In this document: positions 33,672 to 45,642 of the stretch, piece after piece | How positions within the stretch are numbered: position 1 is the stretch's first letter | Layout: every line of letters begins with the position of its first letter | Translations under genes and position numbers: made by a program | Assembly (NCBI GenBank): GCA_029216955.1 | Contig: JANAVB010005597.1 | Location: forward strand, 42,269,311-42,333,310 | DNA length: 64,000 nucleotides | Direction: 5' to 3' | DNA from: Iris pallida | Taxonomy: Eukaryota > Streptophyta > Magnoliopsida > Asparagales > Iridaceae | Notes under the pieces: model-generated | Told to the model about the DNA's origin: nothing | The model's database searches: none | Seen by the model: the letters and a program-made list of their open reading frames with translations, nothing else

Positions 33672-35689
33672 TCCTACCCACCTTACAAAAATTTTGTCCT
33701 CGAAATTAAAAATCATCCAATAGGTCAAACTATAACATATAGCTGCTCTTGCTACGATACTCAATCTGCTACCCTTGTAAGCATCTCTTCCATTTCTCTT
33801 TACAATCTTTTTGGTTCAGGTTCAACAAAGGTACTTCTATCATAAACTACGTCATATATCCTTTAGAATCTTCCATACTAACATGGAACCTTTATGTATA
33901 CCCTAAACTATAGGTCATTCTCTGGGTATGTTTATAAGCCTAAAATGCTTAATCATCAACCATATTTTCAACCTCAATTGTAAATACTGGATTTCCTTAT
34001 CGTATCCTAAGTATCCATATTCTATCAATCTACGGGCCCTTAGCATCGTTTGTCGTCAATCCTTTTCTACAGCTTCTCCTTGAAATTATACGTTCAATTC
34101 TTATCCTTGGTGTAGAGCCTTCTTCTTTTTACTCAACAAGTCATCCGAATATAAAATCTTCGATTTCAAAACTCTCGATTTATTAATTACCAATGTACAT
34201 ATGTCTTTGCCTCGTTCTGATATCTTCCCGATCTCGTACGCAATATTATATCTCATTCTAACTTATTCTATATCATTTCACATATCGATATATCCTCTAA
34301 TCACATGTAATTAGCTCGTAGATAACCAATAATCACTTGGTCATCAAAGTCCTACGAATACTCAATCCTCAAACTCTAAGCACAAGATTCTAATCCTCAA
34401 TCCATAGTCACAACAATATACTATCTCATTTCTCCATCTTAGATACCCTATCATCGAGTCATACTATCAATACAATCGTTCTTAATGGTTTCCAAGTCTA
34501 CTATAGTCAGTTACTCATACTTGTCCTATAAGCTTAATCTAACCAATCCCTAGGAAAAATATTTATCACAAACACACAAAACATTTATAGTTATACTATA
34601 GAATCAGTTAACAAGGTTTGGCTATTTCGGTCGCCTATGAAATAGAAGGTAACAAGGCCTAAGACTAGGTCAAGCAATCCATAACAGTGTCCAAACAAGT
34701 TAAAGGGTCAAGCAAGACAGAAAAGTTTATCGAAATATCTCCAAGAATGGTACGGAGACAACGAGATGCATAACGAGAAGAATTATCCAAAAGGTTAACG
34801 AAGAAGAGTTTAGTCAAGTCATAGGAAAGATGGAACACAAAAATAATTATGTCCAAAAAATAACATGAAAGCAATCCTGTTGGAGAGTCCTAGAGAACCC
34901 ATAATCATAGTTGTAGATGTAGATAAAACAGAGTTAATCAAGACGGGAAAGAATGATAATAAGAATTTATTCTTGCTCATTCGGTCATAACGAAGTGAAC
35001 CAAGTTGAGATATGACCTGATAACCATACACGTCTTCCTGAAATCATGTTGCCAGAATTTTTGCCACACCAGTAAGCTTAGATGCAATAAACGATAGAGT
35101 CATAACTATGGTATACACCCTATAATCATGTTATCTAGAATCCTCGCCACGTCAACCGGTAAAATCTAAATTCCATAAATAAGATAAGTATACCCAAAAT
35201 CATGCCCTATGTTTTTGTCATACCAGCTAATATAGCTGCGATAAATTCTAAACTCCATAACTAAAGCAGATATTTACCTTATCAGGATATATCACAATGC
35301 AATCCACAAAATTTATCACGATGCAAGATCAAAATCAACAACGAAAATCAGAAATCAATTTCAACAACGAATTAAGGAAGAGCAAATAGAAATAAGCAAA
35401 AACAGATTGCGAGGTAAGATTAGAGTGAGATCCTCATGGGTCATCCCAAGGGTACTATCCTGGTCAAAATTGTAACCCACTAAATTTCAAATAAGAAACT
35501 AAATATAGTTAACGGTCCTATGCTGTGATGAGTTTTCCTATGTTACAATCCTAAAAATCCTCTAGGTGTTCTAAATATTTATCCCTAGTGTTAACAAGTT
35601 GTCCTAAGATCCTAATTGCAGGCATGCTTGGTACAATAACGTAACCAAACAACTTAAGTCTGGACCTGCATGGGCCGCCATTAAAAACA
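33672..35689 (-). other. LARD-D internal region (non-coding)
   Basis: Read on the minus strand: leader block TGGCGGCCCATGCAGGTC 9 nt after the 5' LTR (35663-35680), then 1.9 kb without domains, then the polypurine tract TAAGGTGGGTAGGA next to 33671. Between 34660 and 35280 it contains diverged repeats of about 80 bp with a TGGYGNGGCA-like core. The same core occurs in TEK-F near 40350-40590. Frames of up to 70 codons are not supported as genes. Confidence 0.75.
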
Positions 35690-38600
35690 TGTCACGATCC
35701 GATACCCAAATTGTTAGACTGGGCCGAGCCATGTCCAGCCTACGCTTGGTTAAAGCATAGTAAGCTGTTCTAAGAGTAGACAATAAAGGATCTAAGAAGC
35801 TAACAGTTCTAAAATCACATTTAAAGGTTCATCACAACACAACATCTATAAGCGAAAGTAACATAAGCACAGACTTAATAATACACTTTATAAGTATCTA
35901 ACTGGAGACAAAGTCCAGTATCCAAATAGAAGTTCAAACCAAAGTCTAAGTCTCAAAACATATAAAAGATAACTAAGCAAGGTTCTCCGCTGGGGCCTCT
36001 TCTGGAGCTAAGGTCAGGTCCTCAAAATTAGTGCCATAACATGTATCATATAGCATTTCCTCCTCAGAAAGTATACCTACAACGTTATCCTGTCAGGACG
36101 GGAGCAAGTACAACCTCTACAACTAAAGTACTGAATATATAATGAAAGAGATGTACAACAAGAAACATGGTATGATAAGTCTATAAAACAGAAAATACTA
36201 GAAACATGGCCTTATGGTACAAATGGGATAACAGTATCATAGTAACATAGGGAACATGGCATAACTGGAATCATGGTATGACTGGAATCACAGTATCATA
36301 GTAACATAGGGAACATGGCATCTCATAGTCTATCATTACAAGGAAACATATGTCATATAGACAGATGTATATGTAATATTTAAAACTGTAGCAGGTACGT
36401 GATCGTCAATAGGTGTACAATGTGCAAGGGCACAGAATAAAATGTACTTTCGTACAAGTGATAAGGCGATAGATGTACGTACACACAAATTCGCTTTGAG
36501 ATAAGGCCTACGACGCAGTAGTCATATAAAATAAAACTTTGCTCGGTACATACGTAAGGAGAAGGGGTCATGATCACGTACTCTACTATCAGTTTTTCCA
36601 TAACCCAGATCCTAACGTGTGAGAGATACGAGAACTGTATAAAACATGTGAAAGATACTAGGAGCAGTATAAGCATGGTAGGTACTGATAGCAGTATAAA
36701 GCATAGTAAAACATGTACTGAGAACCAGTAAGAAGCATGTGAAGATATAAGAACTGTCATAAGCATGGTAGGTACTGAAAGTAATACAACATGTGAAGAT
36801 TTAACTTGCTACCTCAAGGATCAGTATTTTAACAGGGTTAATACATGTTCTAGTATTAAAAGACAGTAAATAAGTTTGTAGATGTACTTGCGTCGAGAAA
36901 AGCAAGAATACTAGTACGAAGATATAGATGTCTGGTGTCCTGTCAATAATGATATACAAACTCAGCCTCTAAGTTATGATTAAGATTACACTAGTGGTGT
37001 GACACTCCTAACTGGATACTAGCCAAGTGGGAACCTAGCATACAAGTCCAATGTGGGATAACACTATATCCAAACTAATTTTCTAGGGTCTTTACACTAG
37101 TGCGGGGTGAGGTCCAATACTACAATAACTCAAATCAACACAAAACTTATAAGTCGTAACTATTCAATAAATAAATCAAACTGTACACTGAGTTCCAACA
37201 ATTTTTGAGATAGACAAAAAGCTCAATTATGCATAAAATAAAGTACCAAAATAATCCTTGTTAATTATAGAAATTTATACTAATTTTTTTGTAATTTATA
37301 AACCCTCATAGATATTTATTAAAAATTAGCAAACACATGTATCCTGAAAATGAGTTCTGCTTTCCTATTTTTATAAAATGCCAAAATTACTTATTAAATA
37401 CTGGAAAAATTATAATAAATTAGCTAAATTAACATAGTATTTAAATACAATTTTTACCATATTTTTATAGCACTTAAAATATATATAAAAATTCAAAAAT
37501 AGCCTAACCGGATCATCCGGCAGATTATTGCGGATTACCGACGGATTTTTCGATCCGTAACAGAAAGTTTTGTGGTGCAAGTTCGGATTTTTCGACGGAT
37601 TTCTGCGGATTTTTGACGGATTTTCCGAACCGTCTCACAGAAAGTTAATTTTTGAACTCAAAACTTGTTTCGGCCATAAAAACTTCGTTTTAAATCGAAA
37701 TTCGGATTTTCAAAAGTCAAAATTGCATAGAATTGAATTTCCTACAACATAGGACTATTAGTTTTGATAAATCAAAACATTTGATAGATCAAAACCTCAA
37801 AATACTCAAAAATTATATCTAGAAACTCAGATCTACGGAATACTGTCGATCAAAACCAAAAGTGCTATATACTAAATATGTTAACAATTTAAAGAAGCAT
37901 ATTATAGGCCAATAAAACTTTAGTTTCTATGGAAAACAAAAATAAAATATGGTCATGTCACTTTTGAGCAAGATATACTTGCCTAGGTTAAGCTCCAAGC
38001 CTAATCTTCTACTCCACCACCAAGAGGGGTACGAAACCACACTCTAGACCTCAAGGCCAAGCTCTTGGCAAGCTCCAAGGGAAGAGAAGGGAAGAAGAAA
38101 TGAAGAAAGAGTGAAGAGAATGAAAAGAGAGAGGAGAGAGAAAGTGAAATGGTATATATTGAGGAGGGAAATTAATCTTAGCCGTCGGATCGTGATCCAT
38201 GTGAAAGTCTAGGTCAATCATGGTCATTCAAACAAAACCAATTATCCATTGGATAATAGAGTGCATCTACACTATTCACAAAAATATCTTAAATACTATT
38301 CACGAAAATATCTAAATACTATTCACAAAAATATCGAAAACACTATTCATAAAAATATCTGAAATCGAAAATATCTAAAATGTAAAAAATCTGTCTGGAC
38401 GGTATGCCATCGATATACTCCGGTATACTGGTGGTATGCCGACGAAGAAAAAAATCTATAAGTTAGGAAAAAATTTAAAGCATTCCGGAAACCAAGAGAA
38501 TACGAAATACGCTGCAAAATACGTATTTAAATTAATATAAATGCTATTGAAAATTATAAAAAACTATTTTTTTGAAATCTAGGGGCTTACAGAACGAGTT

Positions 38601-38809
38601 CAAGTGGGACAGAATATATCAAAACGAAGATAATCTTGTCTACTTCAAAACTCGTAAAGAGAGTTTCCAGAGATTGGCATCCCTGACGCTCCAGAAGTCA
38701 AAGTCGCAAAATGGGACATTAATGATCAAAACAATTAAATAATAGAATATTATCGAAAATAATTTATTCAGAAAATTTAAAATAAACCCTGAAATTCAGG
38801 GGGCTTACA
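35690..38809 (-). repeat. LARD-D 5' LTR (right)
   Basis: It starts TGTCACGATCC and ends GGGGGCTTACA. The 128-codon frame at 36380-36766 is a low-complexity by-product with no domain; its left-LTR counterpart is split by stops. Confidence 0.92.
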
Positions 38810-38814
38810 TTCAC
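38810..38814. repeat. LARD-D target-site duplication, right (ttcac)
   Basis: Second copy of TTCAC. Confidence 0.92.
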
Positions 38815-39567
38815 TAAAATCGATTTAGTGCTTCCTGATGGCTCACTTAAAGACAAACAAAAAAACTCAAAATGCCTCTATAATATTATTAGGAGACCTT
38901 TAAGAAACTAAATAATCAAATCACCTATAGTTATACATGGGTATATTAGTGTCCAGAAGTATACATGGGTATATTAGTGTCGTGTCGGTGTCTATACTAC
39001 AAGAGTGGGGGTTAGGGTTTACCGAGACCGAAAGGGTTGATCGGGAAGGGGGTCGCCGGAGGGGAGGAGAACCAGAGGCGAAGGCAGAGGCGGAGGGGAG
39101 GGGAAGGAGCGCCTACGGAGGGGGAGGGGGGTCACGGCAAAGAGGGGCTGGAGGCGGCAGAGGAGAGCTGTAGGCGGAGGGGGGACTGGAGGTCGGGGAG
39201 GGAGAGGGGCGTTCGAAAATTTGGGGCTCGATTGAGTGGAGGGAAAAGAAAATCCGATGTCCTATATTAAAAACTTAGCGACGACATATAGAAACGTCGC
39301 TAAACATCACCATTTGTTTAATATACAGTAACATATTTATGTTAGAGTCGCTAAACATCGCTAATGTAAAAAATATAGCAACGTTTACCGACTATTCCAT
39401 GACGTTATCTTTTATGAAATAAAAGCTGGTCGGTAGACGTCGCTGATGTCACAAATATTGTATCGTATTGCGACTTCTTTTAAAGACGTCACTAATATAC
39501 AAAATATTGGCGACGACTTCCTTCAGCGTCGTTACTTTTGTCGCTGATTTGACTTATTTTGGTAGTA
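38815..39567. other. CACTA right arm
   Basis: Includes a repeated ATACATGGGTATATTAGTGTC (two copies, 38932-38980), a strongly G-rich strand at 39010-39240 (runs such as GGAGGGGAGGGGAAGG), and subterminal ACGTCGCTAAAC repeats to the TIR at 39556-39567. Open frames over the G-rich stretch are simple-sequence Gly/Glu/Arg strings. Confidence 0.7.
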
Positions 39568-39570
39568 ATT
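39568..39570. repeat. CACTA target-site duplication, right (att)
   Basis: ATT after the right terminus GGTAGTA. Confidence 0.8.
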
Positions 39571-40141
39571 GTTTGATCACCGTACGCGAGTTTCATCAGG
39601 TTGCGCGTGGGCACAATGTAGCAACTTGCATGAGCGGTTGTACCAACTGCTATGGATGTATGGCATCGTTTGATTGAGATGTGCATGGTCGTAGGCAGTG
39701 TAGTGGGCACGCTCTGCGAAGTTGGTGGCTTGTGCGCCACATCACCCTGCTAAAAAGTTGATCAGGTGGCGCCAGCTAGCGAGGTTGCGCATGGGCACAA
39801 CTCAACAACTAGCGCCTTTGACTAGGTCTTCTGTGCCGTTCTGATTAATTCTTGTGCCACACAATGACTTGCACGAACCAGCTGTCAGCATTAATTATAT
39901 GCTGACAAAATCTTCTCGAGCACCGCGTTACACGAAATTCGAATGGATTTTCCCTAATCTTCGTGCTGTCAGTTGTCAGGTAATGATGATGCCGTTACAG
40001 CTTATCGAGGAAGTATGCCACTTGGCGCTCGTGCAACTTATCTCCTGTGCAACTTGATGGTCTGGCGTAACATGATGATTCGATGCCACCTGATGATCGC
40101 ACACTTTAATGGGTGGCGCAGCTTCATTTTTAGCCTCTACA
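39571..40141 (-). repeat. TAT-3 LTR, 5' part
   Basis: Continues the LTR interrupted by the CACTA element. It holds the second copy of the 165-bp unit (39585-39755), a segment matching the TAT-1 LTR (TGACAACTGACAGCACG and CTGACAGCTGG on the minus strand near 39980-39890), and ends with CCTCTACA, the inverted LTR start. Confidence 0.8.
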
Positions 40142-41111
40142 ATCTTCTTTTTCGACATAATTGCTTTTGTGTTCTTTCCTACTCATTTGACTAAACCCTT
40201 CCATGTTGACTTCTTGAGTAATTCTTTTCGTTCTTTTTGTGCTAAGTTGTTGGACAGTGTCTTATGGATTGGTCTAAGGAAAAGTTTGAGGAATTATATT
40301 TATCCTTGTATTACGTAATCAAAGTTTTTGTAGCCAGAAAAATGCTGGCGAGGCAAGACTTCAGATAACGACATCATGGCTACATATGTTTCTCAAATTT
40401 TACTTGAACCATATCCTATACATGTTGACATTTTTCCAATATTTTATTAAAAAGTTAATTCGAAAGTATTTTCTGAATTTTGCCAAGATAAGCTCAAGAA
40501 CCTGTATTATATGACATGGCACATGTGCACTGCAGCCATCCATCGTATTATGGAACAAGAACGTTATTTGCAGCCAGATGCATACTGGCGTGGCAGTAAC
40601 TTCACGTGACATAATCACGGAGATATATGGTTCTCGAGTCTTACCTAGACTACGTCCTATGCATCTTATTTGGCCTCATACCGTTCTTGGAGATAATTCA
40701 ACAAACCTTCCTTCTTTGCTTGACCCTACCGTTGTTTGAAGTTGGTATATATGTTTGTTTGACCCAGTCTTAGGTTCCTGTTACCTTCTATTTATTAGAT
40801 GACTAAAATAGACAAACCTTATAGTTATATTATAGAATATAATTAAGCTAGATTATTGTTGTGATTGTGATGTTGGGTAGCTAGAAACGGATAAGTTTCT
40901 TAGAGATGGATCATAGTAAGATTATGAGTCGAATATGAGTGTCTGGATATCGGATGCATAGATCCTATTAGGAGAAATTGCTAGGAGTGAACTGACGAGT
41001 ATCATTGAATATGTTATAATACTATACCTATGATAGAATGGTACGACTAGTGGTATTAGAATTCTTCTGCAGTAAACACTTTAATCCTTTTTTCCCTAGC
41101 TTATTTTTTAG
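40142..41111 (+). other. TEK-F non-coding region shared with LARD-D interior
   Basis: Related to the inverted LARD-D interior 34600-34880 (GACATAATTRYTTTTGTGTTC; TTGACTAAAC; GACCYAGTCTTAGG; GTTACCTTCTATTT). It appears as two or three diverged repeats of about 230 bp (for example 40330-40440 and 40565-40680). No gene seen; gag, protease and most of RT are absent. Confidence 0.65.
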
Positions 41112-42570
41112 AAGCATCTTAGAGTTGTGTTGGGAGTATTAAGAAAGGGGAGATCGTATGCTAAGCTTAGTAAGTGTGAATTTTGCCTTGATAGAGTTTC
41201 TTTGCCTGGATACATTATTTCGGGAGAAGGACTTTCAGTTGATCAGGAAAAGATAGCTACCGTAGAGTCTTGGCCAACACCAACATCGGTTGCAGAAGTT
41301 AGGAGTTTTCTCGGACTTGCAAGATATTACCGCAGGTACGTAGAGAATTTTTCACGGATTGCAGAGCCGATGACACGGTTGACGCACAAGGATTAGGGTT
41401 CCAGTGGACAGAAGATTGTCAGAAGGCTTTAGAAGAAGTGAAGAGACGGTTGACCTCAGCACCCATTTTGACGCTTCCTTCTGGATCGGAAGGATTCGTT
41501 GTATATAGTGATGTGTTACATAGTGGACTTGGATGTGTTTTGATATAACACGGAAAGGTCATAGCCTACGCATCGAGGCAACTAAGGGCACATGAGAAGA
41601 ATTATCCTACACATGATTTGGAGTTAGCAGTTATGATCTTTGCATTGAAGATGTGGAGGCATTATTTGTACGAAGAGCTAGTGAAGATATTTAACAGATC
41701 ATAAGAGCTTGAAGTATGTCTTCGCGCAAAAGGAGTTGAATATGAGACAGAGGCGGTGGTTGGAGCTCATGACAGACTATGACATAGATTTGCAGTACCA
41801 TCCTGACAAGGCGAACGTAGTAGCGGCAGCTTTAAGTAGGAAGCCTACTGCATATTTCTTGACAGCTCAGCCACAGTTATTAGAGGATCTTCAGGAGCTT
41901 GGAATAGAAGTCATTATGCTTGGACAACAATGAGTACTTGCCAATCTTGAAGTATAGTCGTCACTTGTGGATAAAATTAAGACAGCGTTACCTACAGATG
42001 TAAGATTTTGAAGACTTCATGAGAGGACAGAGTGAGAGCGATAGATACTTAGACCAAAGCTTGTGACGCAGACAGTCGGGAAAGTGAAGCGAATTCAGAG
42101 TCATCTTCAAAGACCGACAGAAGCATTGGGCCGACACGCATCGTCGACCACTAGAATTCAAGGAGGGAGAGCATATATTTCTAAGAATTTTACCGACTCG
42201 GGGCACTATTAGATTCAGAAGTAGGAGGAAGTTAAAAGTATATTGGACCGTTCGATATCATTGAGCGTGTAGGAGAGGTGGCATATCGTCTTGTATTACC
42301 CCCATCACTAGAGAGAGTGTATAATGTATTCCATGTCTCACAGCTGCGGAGGTATGCGACTGATCCCAGTCATGTGGTCGATCACTCTGAGATCACGGTG
42401 GGACCCAATTTATCATACGAGGAGCAACCGGTAGGTATCTTGGATACGAGTGAGAAGATGCTCAGAGGGCAGACGATTAGACTAGTTCGTATTGTAAGGA
42501 GGCACCATTCTTCGAGAGAATCAACTTGGGAGCGTGAAGATTCTATGCGTGAGCGTTATCCCCACTAATT
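41112..42570 (+). pseudogene. pol: TEK-F pol relic lacking the integrase core
   Basis: The piece at 41127-41396 encodes the RT connection (YAKLSKCEFCLD, SFLGLARYYRRYVENF). After a TAG comes RNase H (GGSEGF-like VVYSDV near 41500, [20 protein letters not shown] near 41570-41630), a frameshift near 41695, then the rest of RNase H ([20 protein letters not shown]) to a stop at 41931. From about 42050 integrase C-terminal sequence appears (HWADTHRRPLEF in broken frames), followed by an open segment 42278-42568 with [25 protein letters not shown] and [14 protein letters not shown]. The zinc region and D,D,E core are deleted. The order and tail match TEK-C. Confidence 0.85.
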
Positions 42571-42676
42571 CGTAGATGCCGGTAAGTCTTAGCTTAATTA
42601 TTCTTATGATAAGATTTTTCTATATAATTATGTTATTTTTTAGTTTTGAGGACGAAATTTTCCAAGTTGGGTAGGT
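42571..42676 (+). other. TEK-F 3' untranslated region and polypurine tract
   Basis: Contains GAGGACGAAATTTTCC and GTTGGGTAGGT immediately before the LTR TG at 42677. The tract has T interruptions relative to TEK-B. Confidence 0.75.
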
Positions 42677-42957
42677 TGTAAGCCCCCTGATTTTTGGATT
42701 TTATTTTTAATTATTTTATATGGTTATTTTAAATATTAAAGTCAATAATGATTATGATAGTAGTTTACCGTAGCTTTGACTTTTGAAGCACAACAAATAT
42801 TGTTTTCTCAAATCTAATTCCATATTGGAATTCTAGACTCGTCGACCTTCAGTTTGATATATCATGTCCCATCGAAATTTTCTTTTCAACATTCTTTTGA
42901 CTTCGCACAACTTCGGGCCAACTTAGGCCAATTTGAGCCATTGACGTAATTTTAAGC
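42677..42957 (+). repeat. TEK-F 3' LTR, left part
   Basis: It starts TGTAAGCCCCCTGATTTTT. It is interrupted after TTTTAAGC by a solo LTR and resumes at 45643. Confidence 0.85.
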
Positions 42958-45637
42958 TGTGAAACCCGTATAATTTTAAAATAATTTTTTTTTGAACATA
43001 TAAATTGCTAAAATATTTCCAAATAAATAAATAAAATTTATTTTCTAATTTTTCAAAAAACCTTTTTTTTTTTATTTTTCTACCTTTCCTAATTAATCCC
43101 GAAATCCCGAGCCGAACCGACTTTCGGGAATAAATGTGAGAGGTTATATATACTTTTATCATTTCTTTTCCTTTATTTAGAAACCCCATCACCACCTTTA
43201 TGACTTAGAGAACATTAAGTTCTCATCACTCTTCTGAGAACTTTCGTTCTCAATTCCGTAACTGAGCTCCCGAGCCACTCCCGGGCGACCCCTCCGTTCC
43301 TAACAGTCGGCGACCCCTCAGCTTTCGGTAACCCCCGCTCTCTCCCCTATATAAGCCCTCTTCCTTCCCCATTCTCGATCATTCCTCCCGGTCGACCCCG
43401 AGCCCGACGCACCGCCCATTGGCCGCCCGCCACTGGCCGCACCCCCTGCGCGCCGTTTCCCGGCCGCGTCCAGCTGCTGCCCGACGAGTCCCCGTGTGGC
43501 TCCGTGACCCGATCGCCCGAACCCGCTGTCCGATTCTGTTTCCGAGATTTATCCCGCGGCTCCCCGACCAACGGATTTGGATAATTTCTGATAATTTCAG
43601 TAGTTCGTCCCTCCCGTGTCGAGTCTGTGATGAGTTGGCCCCCGATTCCTCCCCGGGAATTCGGTTTTTGGTTTACGTCTTGGTTTTAGGAATTCCCGAA
43701 ACCATATTGGTTCTGTGGTTTCATCGAATTCTCGAAATTTTCGAGATTTGATTCGGGAAAGTTTCTGTATTCGAAATTTCTGTTTAAATTCAGATTTTTG
43801 GAGTTTGTTTCTGATGGTTTGATTTCGGATTTCCGAGATTGTCTCGGAAAAGTTCCTGGGATTTTTGGATTAGTATTTAATTCGAATTTTTTTGAATGAT
43901 AGTTTGTTGGTGCATTATTGCACTGGTGTTCCGATCCTATTTCGGGTTTTCCGAATATTTTTCGGGAATGTTTATGTGGATTACAATTTATATATAAATA
44001 GTTTCTGGAATTATTGAAGGGTTTTCCCTTGTTTGGGACAAGTTTACTGGTTGTTTTTCTGGCATTTTTCCAGTTTTGGGTTATCCCGAAAATAGAGGGA
44101 ATGCTGCCGAAATTTTATAAAATTTATAAAGGAATATTTTTAAATCGGTTTTCGAAAAAATAGATTTTGGGCGACGACCATATCGGTTAATGGGCCCTTA
44201 GCAAAATGCAAACAAAACCGGTATTACCCGAACGTTGAGGCATTAGCTATTTTGACTATTGGACTAAAGTCTGAGACTCGAAATTAATTTAATTTAATTT
44301 AATTACTAGTTTTATTTTGTGATTAATTTGTAGGATAATTTTTAAAGACTAACAAATATTTTTCTTCTTATTTAAATTCATGTAAAATGGACTGTAAGGG
44401 CATAAGCCCAGCTTTTGTTACTTTCTGTGGTTTTGTACTAAGTTAGTGTAGTTTTATTCTTTTCTGGTTTGTGGTTGGCGTAAACACGTAAAAATAGTAA
44501 AGTAATTATTTTATATAAAATCAATATTATTTTCTCACATTAAACAAATTAGGAAAAATTATAAGTTTATTATTTAAACAAATTTTACGTTTTTCTTATT
44601 TTAAAAAAATATTATTCTTTATAATATAATGAAATGCAAAGTTTTGCCAAATAATTGGAAAATACTATTTTTCCCAATAAAAAGTTAAATTGATTTTTCT
44701 TCATAAGTTAGTAACTCACATCGATAAGCGTGTTCTGGTAGAGTTTGAAAATAATCTAAAATCGGACTAGGACAAATACTAGAAATTGTAACTAGCACAC
44801 CTAGATATGGATTGAATATTGGTGCTAAGTTAGGAATTCTCAATTGTATGGTTTCGAGGACTGTACTAGCATCATCCCGGAACCAACATCGAATCCAGTC
44901 ATAACCAAGGCAAATACATTTTGTGTTAGTTTACAATTATTTAGTAATCGTTTTATTGTAAGTTTAAACCACGATGCAACACGGAACTCTCTCTGAGAGC
45001 ATTGACTGATTGACTGTTGGGTAATGGAGGAGTAGTGTAACGAGTATGACCACATCTAAAGTAGTATAATGACTGTGTTAGCTTAACCCTCATACACACG
45101 AGGATATGCCATATCGTATCAATAGGATACAACTGTACAACCTAATCCGGTCATATTCATTGCCTATTCACATCACAATATATTAACTGCTGGAAAACTA
45201 TTTATTTCAAATTGTTTAAAAGTGCATAACTCTATTATTATTTCAATTGTTGGATTATCATGAAGTGTACTTTGCTCCTTTCCTGACTGGATTCCCCGTA
45301 GGTACTATGGACGATACTGAGCTATTGATAAGTAGCTACTATGACCCTGAGCTGTACCCGGCTGTTCTACTAGAGGAGGACGATGAGGAGACTGCTAATT
45401 AGATTTATTTCCAGTTTATGATTATGTGGAAAACAAATATTTTATTTCAGATGTGGTTTGTATTTGAAAACTTTGTGTTGGACAAGTCTTTAAATATCAA
45501 AATATTAAAAGTTGTGGCAATTAGACTGTGTTGTCGATTACCTGCATGAGTGATACAACTTACTGCCGTCGTCTCAACAACGGTGCAGGTTGGGCATGAT
45601 CCGATTCGACCCAAGAAGTTGGGACCGGGTTGTGACA
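42958..45637 (+). mobile_element. Solo LTR of a TEK-B-related family
   Basis: 2680 bp starting TGTGAAACCCG and ending ACCGGGTTGTGACA, flanked on both sides by taagc (42953-42957 and 45638-45642). It shares with the TEK-B LTR the GGGCGACGACC block, the GAACGTTGAGGCA-type block and the terminal ACTGCCG...GGTGCAGG hairpin region, but is about 630 bp longer. No interior is present, so LTR-LTR recombination removed it. Small frames such as 43419-43751 lie in its GC-rich segment, like those of TEK-B, and are not genes. Confidence 0.92.
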
Positions 45638-45642
45638 TAAGC

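Larger units (their letters stand above)
30570..38809 (-). mobile_element. LARD-D, non-coding LTR element inside the CACTA
   Basis: LTRs at 30570-33671 (3102 bp) and 35690-38809 (3120 bp), interior only 2018 bp, perfect 5-bp duplication ttcac. On the minus strand the LTR starts TGTAAGCCCCCTGAATTTC and ends CGTGACA. No gag or pol domain is seen in the interior. The LTRs differ at many scattered sites, so this insertion is older than TEK-B. The LTR start matches that of TEK-F (TGTAAGCCCCCTGATTTTT), and part of the interior matches TEK-F at 40142-40840, so TEK-F is a candidate partner lineage. Confidence 0.92.
29611..39567. mobile_element. Non-autonomous CACTA transposon carrying LARD-D
   Basis: The left terminus is CACTACCAAAAT and the right ATTTTGGTAGTA, an inverted repeat with one mismatch at the last base. 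It is flanked by 3-bp duplications (att). Many TAGCGACGT/ACGTCGCTA subterminal repeats lie at 29630-30110 and 39270-39550. Without LARD-D it is about 1.7 kb and has no transposase. It interrupts the TAT-3 LTR. Confidence 0.85.
29042..40141 (-). mobile_element. TAT-3, Tat-lineage LTR and PBS split by CACTA
   Basis: On the minus strand: LTR 40141-39571 continuing at 29610-29180, then a 3-nt gap, the primer-binding site and about 117 bp of internal sequence to 29042, where TEK-C begins. The reconstructed LTR is about 1.0 kb. It starts TGTAGAGGCTAAAAAT (TAT-1: TGTAGGCCCTAAAAAAT) and ends TTTTGCAAACA as in TAT-1. The rest of the interior was displaced or deleted by the TEK-C/LARD rearrangement. 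Confidence 0.8.

Noticed and set aside
39037..39270. Gly/Arg/Glu-rich frame as an RNA-binding protein
   Set aside because: Simple G-rich DNA reads as such peptides in any frame; no start context, no domain, and it lies within a CACTA arm.
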